From Bacteroidota bacterium (lineage in GTDB: Bacteria; Bacteroidota; Bacteroidia; Flavobacteriales; Flavobacteriaceae): a stretch of DNA of 6,374 nt. The position numbers and the translations under genes were made by a program. Where the stretch lies: the NCBI GenBank assembly GCA_023393485.1, contig JAEWLD010000223.1:1-6374 (forward strand). Reading direction: 5' to 3'. Below the pieces are notes generated by a model, which saw only the letters and a list, made by a program, of their open reading frames with translations, was not told where the DNA came from and ran no database searches. Numbering within the stretch: the first letter of the stretch is position 1; the number at the start of each line of letters is the position of its first letter. Of the stretch, positions 1 to 6,060 are shown in pieces.

Positions 1-176
1 TTGCCTATTGCCTTTAAACGCTTTAGTAAATCGCGATGCAACCCAATAACAAGTTCAAATAACACGGCGGTGAGGAATTCCTGGCGATTCCTTGCCTCAA
101 TGACAATGATGACTGGGCCCAGACCGTTGGCCGCTGGATCAATCAATGGGCGCATGCCGACGCTGTAGCAAAATAA
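1..176 (+). pseudogene. hemH: 3' end of ferrochelatase, with four in-frame stop codons near the window edge
   Basis: Ferrochelatase inserts Fe2+ into protoporphyrin IX, the last step of protoheme synthesis. Only its C-terminus is in view. From position 63 to the TAA at 174-176 there are 37 clean codons, starting HGGEEFLAIPCLNDNDDW and continuing to WINQWAH. This matches the family's C-terminal Gly-Gly, then Pro-x-Leu-Asn, then a final helix. Upstream in the same frame (from base 3) the translation is AYCL*TL**IAMQPNNKFK*HGG, with stops at 15-17, 24-26, 27-29 and 60-62. From memory, the conserved family string here is ADCLETLEEIA, then about six residues, Phe, two or three residues, and Gly-Gly. 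The register is exact, so each of the first three stops sits on a Glu and the Tyr sits on the Asp. The family assignment is solid. Whether the gene is really broken or the first 62 bases contain sequence errors cannot be decided here. The active-site His and Glu lie upstream of the window. The stop directly abuts the next ATG. Confidence 0.8.
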
Positions 177-1511
177 ATGGACACGGCCTCGAATCTCGGA
201 ACGGGCAGCATTAAAGCGTTGTTGCTACGTCAGGCGGTTCCGGCTTCGGTGGGCATTTTGTTTATGACGGTCAATTTATTGGTCGACACGATTTTGGTCG
301 GACGATGGATTGGTTCACTTGCGATTGCTGCCCTTACTGTTGTCACGCCGATTTCGTTTCTGATCGGCTCAGTCGGGTTTGCGATTGGCAACGGCGGCAG
401 TTCGGTACTTTCACGCGCGCTCGGCGCAGGCAATGGCGAAAAAGCACTCCGGGTTTTCGCGCATCAGTTGATGATGACTTTTGTCGTGTCTTCAATCATC
501 GTTGGCGCTGGCCTTATTTTTACGGCGCCGATGCTCGATTTGTTCGGCGCGAAAGGCAAAATCCTCGAGCCGGCCAGGGAATTTCTTTATCCTGTTTTAT
601 TGGCGTCGCCGCTGATGGCTTTGTGCTCAATCGGCAACAGCGTGATGCGCGCTGAAAATCAGTCTCAATTTGCGATGCTGTCTTTGATCATCCCGTCAAT
701 CGGGAACATATTACTCGATTTCGCCTTCATCAAAATTTTCGATTGGGGCATTTTTGGTGCGGCGATGGCAACTGCAATCTCATTTTTGATCGCGTTTCTG
801 TTCGGTTGCTGGTATTTTATCTTTAAGACAAAACTCAAATTGCGTTGGCAGCATTTCGGCTTTAGGAAAAAGTTGTTTGTTGAAGTCTCAAAACTGAGCG
901 CTACGACATTTTCACGGCAAGGCGTCATCAGTATTTTGTCGGTTTTGCTCAACACGACGCTGTTTGCCTTTGGCGGCGAATTGGCGGTGACTATGTATGG
1001 TATCATCAGCAAGATGTTGATGTTTGCGCTTTTTCCGGTCAATGGCATCGTCGAAGGATTCATGCCGCTTGCCGGTTATAATTACGGTGCGAAAAAGTTC
1101 GCGCGCGTCCGCGAGTCGATTTGGACAGCAGTGGTTTCGGCCGGCGTTCTGGCGATAGTGATTTATTCTGTCATCCTGATTTTCGCGCCTTCGGTCGTGG
1201 CGCTTTTTACCGATGATCCGGCAGTAATTGAAAGCACGCCTTCAGCCATGCGCTGGGTTTTTGCCGCATCGCCCGTAATTGCAATCCAGCTCATCGGTGC
1301 GGCGTATTTCCAATCGGCGGGAAAAGCTAGAAAAGCGTTGCTGTTGACATTGACCAAACAGGGATTTTTTCTGATTCCGCTGATTCTTATTTTACCCAAT
1401 TATTTTGGTATTTTTGGAATATGGGTGTCATTCCCGATTGCCGATATCCTTGCGACCGCAGTCACCGGTTTTCACCTCAACCGCGAAATCCAAACCCATT
1501 TGAGACGCTGA
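177..1511 (+). CDS. MATE-family multidrug/cation efflux transporter (MepA-like)
   Basis: This is an inner-membrane antiporter of the MATE (multi antimicrobial extrusion) family, which exports organic cations, drugs or metabolites using a Na+ or H+ gradient. Its 444 residues match the usual 440-460. About twelve hydrophobic helices are visible in two halves joined by a basic loop near residues 217-235. Family signatures appear in both halves: VDTILVGRWIG at 36-46, SRALGAGN at 79-86 and MRAENQ at 157-162 in the N-half, then PLAGYNYGAKKFARVR at 297-312 and FQSAGKARKA at 378-387 in the C-half. The overall look is closest to MepA/NorM-like bacterial members. The ATG at 177 follows the hemH stop with no spacer, and the TGA overlaps the hemJ ATG by one base, so it is embedded in the operon. 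No substrate can be read from the sequence. A link to porphyrins is only suggested by position. Confidence 0.93.
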   Translation: MDTASNLGTGSIKALLLRQAVPASVGILFMTVNLLVDTILVGRWIGSLAIAALTVVTPISFLIGSVGFAIGNGGSSVLSRALGAGNGEKALRVFAHQLMMTFVVSSIIVGAGLIFTAPMLDLFGAKGKILEPAREFLYPVLLASPLMALCSIGNSVMRAENQSQFAMLSLIIPSIGNILLDFAFIKIFDWGIFGAAMATAISFLIAFLFGCWYFIFKTKLKLRWQHFGFRKKLFVEVSKLSATTFSRQGVISILSVLLNTTLFAFGGELAVTMYGIISKMLMFALFPVNGIVEGFMPLAGYNYGAKKFARVRESIWTAVVSAGVLAIVIYSVILIFAPSVVALFTDDPAVIESTPSAMRWVFAASPVIAIQLIGAAYFQSAGKARKALLLTLTKQGFFLIPLILILPNYFGIFGIWVSFPIADILATAVTGFHLNREIQTHLRR

Positions 1512-2050
1512 TGGAATATTACAACTATATCAAATCATTACACCTGATTTTTGTCATTACCTGGTTTGCCGGGCTTTTTTACATCGTGCGGTTGTTCGTT
1601 TACCAGATTGAGGCTGCAGAAAAACCGTCGCCGGAAAAGGAAATTCTGCAAAAGCAATTCAAAATTATGGCGTACAGGCTTTGGTACATCATTACCTGGC
1701 CGTCGGCGATTCTGGCGAGCATTTTCGCCTTTTTGTTGTTGTATCTGATGCCCGGCTGGCTCAGTCAAGGCTGGATGCACGTCAAACTCACATTCGTGTT
1801 TTTGCTTTATCTCTACCATTTGAAATGCCACCAGATCTACAGCCAGCTGCAACGCGATGACATCAAACATACGTCAAGCTTTATGCGATTGTGGAATGAA
1901 GGTGCGACAATCATTCTTTTCGCCGTCGTTTTTCTTGTGATCCTAAAAAATGCCGTCGACTGGATTTTTGGCGTAGTCGGCATCATTTCGCTGTCTATTG
2001 TATTGATGCTCGGCTTTAAAATGTACAAACGCATCCGCGAAAAGAGGTGA
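1511..2050 (+). CDS. hemJ: Protoporphyrinogen IX oxidase HemJ (often annotated CopD-family)
   Basis: HemJ oxidises protoporphyrinogen IX to protoporphyrin IX in the inner membrane. It is the heme-synthesis oxidase in bacteria lacking HemG and HemY. The 179-residue product has four to five membrane helices. It carries the N-terminal HemJ pattern LHLIFVITWFAGLFYIVRLF (residues 10-29, with His11 and Arg27), a conserved YRLW before the second helix (55-58), MHVKL at 89-93 with His103 in the next helix, and a WNEGATIILF segment (128-137) that corresponds to the family's Asn-Glu motif. The C-terminus is basic. I chose the ATG at 1511 because it starts directly at the HemJ N-terminus and forms a TGATG overlap with the transporter stop. 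An in-frame ATG at 1421 would add 30 residues encoded inside the transporter gene, without family resemblance. Its stop overlaps the kinase start (GTGA). The hemH tail upstream supports the heme role over copper transport. Confidence 0.9.
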   Translation: MEYYNYIKSLHLIFVITWFAGLFYIVRLFVYQIEAAEKPSPEKEILQKQFKIMAYRLWYIITWPSAILASIFAFLLLYLMPGWLSQGWMHVKLTFVFLLYLYHLKCHQIYSQLQRDDIKHTSSFMRLWNEGATIILFAVVFLVILKNAVDWIFGVVGIISLSIVLMLGFKMYKRIREKR

Positions 2051-3534
2051 AAACGTTGCAGTTCAAAATATCGATGCTGTCACTCCGGACGCGGATTTTC
2101 CTGTCAATGATTGTCCTTATTTTGATTTCTTCCGGTTTGCTTGCATCGATTTCCATTTTCCAGTTCAAGAACGCGGCACGCGAATACCATCAGCAACGGC
2201 TTGAAGCAAAGGAAAACACGATTCGCGAACACATCAATTACATTCTGTCGACTACGACTTATCCGTTGACCACGCGGAATTTGCCGCTGATTTTCAAAGA
2301 CAAGATTTATGAACTGGCCGATATCCACAACCAGGAAATCAATATTTACGGGCTTAACGGAAAGTTGCTCAAATCGTCGAAGGCTTCATTTTCGATCGAT
2401 AAATCGGCACCGCCAATCCCGAAGTTCATTCTCAAACTCGTCCAGTCGTCCATCGAAAAGCGCTACGTAGACATCAAAAGCATCGACGGCAAGCGCAACC
2501 GGTCGTCATACACCCAGATCAAGGACGACAAATTCAAGCCGCTCGGCATTCTCAACCTGCCGTATACCGAAGACGACGGTTTTTACGAATCTGAACTGCA
2601 AAGTTTTCTGATCAGGCTTGGACAGGTCTACGCTTTTACATTGATCATCGCCTTTGCCCTGGCGTATTTCCTCTCGTCGTACATCACGCAATCACTCAAA
2701 ATGATTTCTGACCGCATCACTGAGACAAGCTTTTACCAGCGCAATGAAAAAATCCGGCTCAGGGCCAACAGCCGCGAGATTGACACGTTGATCAAATCAT
2801 ACAATAAAATGGTCGACGACCTCGAGGAGAGCGCCGCAAAACTCGCCCAAAGCGAACGCGAGGAAGCCTGGCGCGAAATGGCGAAACAAGTCGCACACGA
2901 AATCAAAAATCCGCTTACGCCGATGCGGTTGACCGTGCAAAGTTTCCAGCGGAAATTTGACCCGAACGATCCCGATCTCAAACAAAAAATCAACGATTAT
3001 TCGCAAACTTTGATTCAGCAAATCGATACGATGGGCGCGGTTGCATCGGCATTTTCAAACTTCGCATCGATGCCGGCGCAGCAGAATGAAAACCTCAACG
3101 TGGTCAGCGTGGTTGATTTGGCGCTCGACATTTTCAACGAAGATTTCATCCATTTTCAAAGTGACCAGCGCGTGATTGTCGCCAAAATGGATCGGACACA
3201 ATTGATTCGCGTGATTACGAATCTGGTCAAAAACGCGATCCAGGCAATTCCAGAGTCGCAGGAAAACAAATCGGTCATCGTTGCGATACGCCGAAATGAC
3301 ACGCACGTTTTGATTTGCGTCAGCGACAACGGTACCGGAATCGAACCGCAGAACACCGCGCGGATTTTCGAGCCAAAATTCACCACCAAATCCAGCGGCA
3401 TGGGTTTGGGCCTCGGCATCATCAAAAACATCATCGAAAATTATAAAGGAACAATTACCTTTGAAACCGAAGTCGGAAAAGGCACGACTTTTACCGTCGC
3501 GCTTCCGCTTGTCCATTTAAACCTTGATACATGA
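2047..3534 (+). CDS. Membrane sensor histidine kinase, NtrY-like, with HAMP domain
   Basis: This is a two-component sensor kinase of 495 residues. A first membrane helix lies at about 15-36. A periplasmic sensor region of about 155 residues follows to a second helix at about 194-214. A HAMP linker spans roughly 212-268. The dimerisation/phosphoacceptor domain has the H-box VAHEIKNPLTPMRL with His284 as phosphorylation site. The ATPase domain shows the N-box NLVKNAIQAI (Asn396), the G1 box DNGTGI (427-432), the F-box IFEPKFTTK (440-448) and the G2 box GMGLGLGI (451-458). The sequence AWREMAKQVAHEIKNPLTP closely resembles NtrY kinases. The start is ambiguous: GTG at 2047 gives a 4-base overlap with hemJ, an AGAGGTGA at 2043-2050 would be well placed for the TTG at 2056, and the first ATG is at 2074. 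No response regulator lies nearby. The signal sensed is unknown. Its TGA overlaps the next ATG (ATGA). Confidence 0.93.
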   Translation: MKTLQFKISMLSLRTRIFLSMIVLILISSGLLASISIFQFKNAAREYHQQRLEAKENTIREHINYILSTTTYPLTTRNLPLIFKDKIYELADIHNQEINIYGLNGKLLKSSKASFSIDKSAPPIPKFILKLVQSSIEKRYVDIKSIDGKRNRSSYTQIKDDKFKPLGILNLPYTEDDGFYESELQSFLIRLGQVYAFTLIIAFALAYFLSSYITQSLKMISDRITETSFYQRNEKIRLRANSREIDTLIKSYNKMVDDLEESAAKLAQSEREEAWREMAKQVAHEIKNPLTPMRLTVQSFQRKFDPNDPDLKQKINDYSQTLIQQIDTMGAVASAFSNFASMPAQQNENLNVVSVVDLALDIFNEDFIHFQSDQRVIVAKMDRTQLIRVITNLVKNAIQAIPESQENKSVIVAIRRNDTHVLICVSDNGTGIEPQNTARIFEPKFTTKSSGMGLGLGIIKNIIENYKGTITFETEVGKGTTFTVALPLVHLNLDT

Positions 3535-4313
3535 CTTACAAAAACATTCTCCTCGCCAATGAAGGCGGCATCGCGACCGTTACGATCAACCGTCCCGAAA
3601 AACTCAACGCGCTCAATAAAGCAACCATCGCCGAACTCAATAACGCGCTGAGTGCGCTCGATCAAGATGAAAACGTCCGGGTTGTGATTGTGACCGGAAG
3701 CGGCGAAAAGGCTTTTGTGGCCGGCGCTGACATCTCGGAATTCGCGAATTTTTCAGTCGCGCAAGGTGCCGAACTGGCTTCGCAGGGACAGGAATTGTTG
3801 TTTGATTTTGTAGAGAACATGAAAACGCCGGTGATTGCGGCAGTCAATGGTTTTGCGCTCGGCGGCGGTTTGGAACTGGCGATGGCGTGCCATTTTCGCG
3901 TCGCGTCCGACAATGCAAAAATGGGATTGCCTGAAGTATCGCTTGGCGTGATTCCCGGTTATGGCGGAACGCAGCGTTTGCCCCAACTCGTCGGAAAAGG
4001 CAAAGCGATGGAAATGATCATGACCGCCGGAATGATGGCGGCCGATGAGGCCAAAACCTACGGCTTGGTCAATTACGTTGTTCCGCAGTCTGAATTGCCT
4101 GGATTCTGCAATGGCATCGCACAAAAAATAATCAAGAATTCACCGTATGCAATTGCCAAAGCGATTGGCGCGGTCAACGCAAACTTCAAAGACGGCGTCA
4201 ACGGTTTCCAGTCAGAAATCAGGGCATTCGGCGAGTGTTTCGGCAGCGACGATTTTAAAGAAGGTACAACCGCATTTCTCGAAAAACGCAAAGCTACATT
4301 CACCGGAAAATAA
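3531..4313 (+). CDS. Enoyl-CoA hydratase (crotonase family)
   Basis: This cytoplasmic enzyme hydrates 2-enoyl-CoA to 3-hydroxyacyl-CoA, as in fatty-acid beta-oxidation or short-chain acyl-CoA metabolism. The 260-residue length is typical for a single-domain crotonase. The first oxyanion-hole segment is at AFVAGADISEF (61-71). The second is NGFALGGGLELAMAC (106-120). The two catalytic glutamates of true hydratases are both present, Glu115 in GGGLE and Glu135 in GLPEVSLGVIPGYGGTQRL, with the 20-residue spacing known from rat mitochondrial hydratase. This argues against an isomerase or another crotonase lacking one of them. The C-terminus FLEKRKATFTGK is also typical. Substrate could be crotonyl-CoA or longer chains. 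Sequence alone does not settle this. The ATG overlaps the kinase stop by four bases (ATGA), making it the last gene of the operon. No strong terminator is evident after its TAA. Confidence 0.95.
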   Translation: MTYKNILLANEGGIATVTINRPEKLNALNKATIAELNNALSALDQDENVRVVIVTGSGEKAFVAGADISEFANFSVAQGAELASQGQELLFDFVENMKTPVIAAVNGFALGGGLELAMACHFRVASDNAKMGLPEVSLGVIPGYGGTQRLPQLVGKGKAMEMIMTAGMMAADEAKTYGLVNYVVPQSELPGFCNGIAQKIIKNSPYAIAKAIGAVNANFKDGVNGFQSEIRAFGECFGSDDFKEGTTAFLEKRKATFTGK

Positions 4314-4327
4314 GGTATCGGACAGCG

Positions 4328-4364
4328 ATCACAAGTTCACTGAGAACATCAAATATTTTGTGAT
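4328..4364. repeat. Small nested inverted repeat in the intergenic gap
   Basis: ATCACAA at 4328-4334 is the exact inverse complement of TTGTGAT at 4358-4364. Between them lies a second small dyad, GTTC (4335-4338) with GAAC (4344-4347). In addition CATCA (4347-4351) and TGATG (4361-4365) can pair around an AT-rich centre. No T-run follows, so it does not look like an intrinsic terminator for the crotonase gene. It may be an operator or transcript structure, or chance, since 7-bp dyads are not rare over 150 bp. Confidence 0.2.
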
Positions 4365-4396
4365 GCTGAGGAACGTTACCCAAAATTTCATCGTAA

Positions 4397-4429
4397 TTGC
4401 AGAAAGTCAGCGAATTATATCTTGGTTTG
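4397..4429 (+). promoter_or_regulatory. Weak Bacteroidota-type promoter candidate for the secreted-protein gene
   Basis: A TTG at 4397-4399 and TTGGTTTG at 4422-4429 are separated by 22 bases. The Bacteroidota consensus is a TTTG-like -33 element and TAnnTTTG at -7. The second element has one mismatch in the conserved bases. Transcription would begin around 4435, leaving a leader of about 30 bases before the ATG at 4464. This is the only such pair I found in the 150-bp gap 4314-4463. The gap otherwise holds no gene. The support is by pattern only. Confidence 0.25.
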
Positions 4430-4463
4430 ATTATCTTGCCGCCCAACTTTAACCAATCCAAAA

Positions 4464-6023
4464 ATGAAAAAATCCCTATTAGCCGTTTTTGCGGGCCTTT
4501 GCCTTGTGACGGCCAGCGCGCAGAAAGGCGCGAAACCCGAGGCTGCGGCCCAAATTCCGTTTCAAATCGCCAAGAGCGACGTATTCAAGGACGAATACAA
4601 AAATTCATCGATCATCTCGGTCGACGAAGATTCAAAAGGCGGCGCGGTGGTAATCCGGACATTTGCCGGCGGCGCATGGAGCGGCGTCCACGGTTACTAT
4701 TTTGAACGATACGATTCCAATATGAAGCTCGTCAAAGAATATGAATACGAGCTCAAACGCGGATTTGTCATCGGTTCAATGGTCAACGGCGACAAAATTA
4801 CGATTGTCGATTTCAATTTCGACAAAGAACAGCAAATGTTCATTTGTACGGCAAACGTCGCCAACATCGACGATTTTAAATTTACCCCGACTGAACTCTT
4901 CCGTTTCCAGAAAAAAGACATCAAGAAAGGATTTTTTGACCGCGGGTTTGACGGCGATCACATGGCCAACATGCTAGTCAATGAAGACAAATCGGCGTTT
5001 GCTATTTCGGTTGACCTCGTTGACAAGGAAAGCGAAACGCATAAGCTGTATTCTTTTGACAGCAATCTGAAGCTCAAAATCGACCATACGTTTAAGCGCG
5101 AGATCAAAGACCGCCGATTCGTCTATGAAAACATCGACGTGTCAAAAGATGGCAACACGCTTTATTTGCTCGGGAAAGTCTATACCGACGAGTCGAAAAA
5201 GAAAAAAGAAGGCGGCAAATACCAATATGAATTGTCTCGCATTACAAGCACCGACAGCAAAACACGCGCTTTTGACACCAATGATCATTTCGCGGCCGCG
5301 CTCAAAACCATCTTCAAGGGCGATAAAATCGGTTGTGTCGGATTTTATTCCGACCGAAAGGATTCGCGCTTCAAAGGATTGTGCTATTTTGAGATGGATC
5401 CGGTAACGCTTGACATCAACAAGCAGAAATTCAATCCGTTTACCGAACAGTTCATGGTTGACAAATACGGCAAGGACAAAGACAAGGAACTCAAAAACAT
5501 TTCTTTCCGCGATTGGTTTCTCACGGCAAACAACGAAATCGTGTTCAACGCCGAGGAATTTTACATTACGACGCATTACCATTCAACGCCAAACGGCGGC
5601 GGCTATACCACGACGGTTTTTCATTACGACGACATTGTGAGCGCGAAATTGGCCGATTCGGGTGATTTGATTTGGGCGCGAAACATCAACAAGCGTCAGG
5701 CAACCGGCGGCGACAACGATTATATTTCATACTCGTCGATGGTCAAAGGCACTGATTCATACTTTTTCATCAATACAGGCGAAAAGGTCAAGAAATTGCG
5801 CAACGATCGTATTCAGTTCGGGCAGACCAAAACCAAGAAATCGAACCTCAACATGATCCGCATCAAGGAAAATGGCGATTTCGACTATCAGGAAATTCTC
5901 GACGACAAAGACAATGAAGTGCCGTTCCAGGTGGCCAACGGCGCCGTGTCAAGAAACGGCGAATCAATTTACTTCATGGGCCGAAAAGGCAAAAAGAAGC
6001 AACTTTTAAAAGTCACGATTTAA
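4464..6023 (+). CDS. Secreted protein of unknown function, possible beta-propeller-like fold
   Basis: I do not recognise this 519-residue protein as a named family. It starts with a clear Sec signal peptide: MKK, a hydrophobic stretch (residues 5-16) and a TASA site with likely cleavage before Gln20. Cys13 is inside the hydrophobic core and is not in a lipobox, so a lipoprotein is unlikely. The mature part, about 500 residues, has no further membrane helix. It is rich in Lys, Asp and aromatic residues, and alternates short beta-like strands with Asp/Gly/Asn turns. Recurring units of the style 'YSFDSNLKL', 'YFERYDSNMKL' and 'ISVDEDSKGG' resemble propeller blades recording signal and value, but this is inference. 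Lys-rich patches occur near 244-250 and 337-345. It ends at MGRKGKKKQLLKVTI with no type IX secretion C-terminal domain evident, suggesting a periplasmic protein. The ATG has an A-rich leader without Shine-Dalgarno. The gene is monocistronic between the intergenic gap and the terminator. Confidence 0.85.
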   Translation: MKKSLLAVFAGLCLVTASAQKGAKPEAAAQIPFQIAKSDVFKDEYKNSSIISVDEDSKGGAVVIRTFAGGAWSGVHGYYFERYDSNMKLVKEYEYELKRGFVIGSMVNGDKITIVDFNFDKEQQMFICTANVANIDDFKFTPTELFRFQKKDIKKGFFDRGFDGDHMANMLVNEDKSAFAISVDLVDKESETHKLYSFDSNLKLKIDHTFKREIKDRRFVYENIDVSKDGNTLYLLGKVYTDESKKKKEGGKYQYELSRITSTDSKTRAFDTNDHFAAALKTIFKGDKIGCVGFYSDRKDSRFKGLCYFEMDPVTLDINKQKFNPFTEQFMVDKYGKDKDKELKNISFRDWFLTANNEIVFNAEEFYITTHYHSTPNGGGYTTTVFHYDDIVSAKLADSGDLIWARNINKRQATGGDNDYISYSSMVKGTDSYFFINTGEKVKKLRNDRIQFGQTKTKKSNLNMIRIKENGDFDYQEILDDKDNEVPFQVANGAVSRNGESIYFMGRKGKKKQLLKVTI

Positions 6024-6029
6024 AACGAG

Positions 6030-6060
6030 AGCCGGATGAATGTCCGGCTTTTTTATTTTT
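6030..6060 (+). terminator. Intrinsic terminator after the secreted-protein gene
   Basis: A perfect 7-bp stem AGCCGGA (6030-6036) with TCCGGCT (6043-6049), a six-base loop TGAATG and a T-rich tract TTTTTTATTTTT begin seven bases after the TAA at 6021-6023. Read on the minus strand the same stem is followed by only a short T-run (CTCGTTTTAA), so it may act weakly in both directions for the convergent gene. Confidence 0.9.

Noticed and set aside
1..62. Reassignment of TAA/TAG to glutamate
   Set aside because: Glu is encoded by GAA/GAG throughout the window, and TAA ends several full-length genes. The expected Asp codon is also altered, which reassignment would not explain.
665..1063. Antisense open frame of 132 codons within the MATE gene
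   Set aside because: It is a mirror of hydrophobic transporter codons, with no family resemblance and no plausible start context.
1421..1510. Upstream extension of hemJ to the in-frame ATG at 1421
   Set aside because: The extra 30 residues are Arg/Pro/Cys-rich, lie inside the transporter gene in another frame and do not resemble HemJ. The ATG at 1511 begins at the family N-terminus and makes a TGATG junction.
3055..3516. Antisense open frame of 153 codons within the kinase gene
   Set aside because: It is opposite the conserved ATPase domain. Codon constraint there explains the lack of stops, and no motif is recognisable.
4464..4530. Lipoprotein signal peptide for the secreted protein
   Set aside because: The only Cys near the N-terminus (residue 13) follows Gly-Leu in the middle of the hydrophobic core, which is not a lipobox. 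TASA-Gln is a normal signal peptidase I site.
5142..5582. Antisense open frame of 146 codons within the secreted-protein gene
   Set aside because: It lies wholly opposite a well-supported gene, has no recognisable domain, and its Phe/Val-rich composition reflects the complementary Lys/Asp-rich coding frame.
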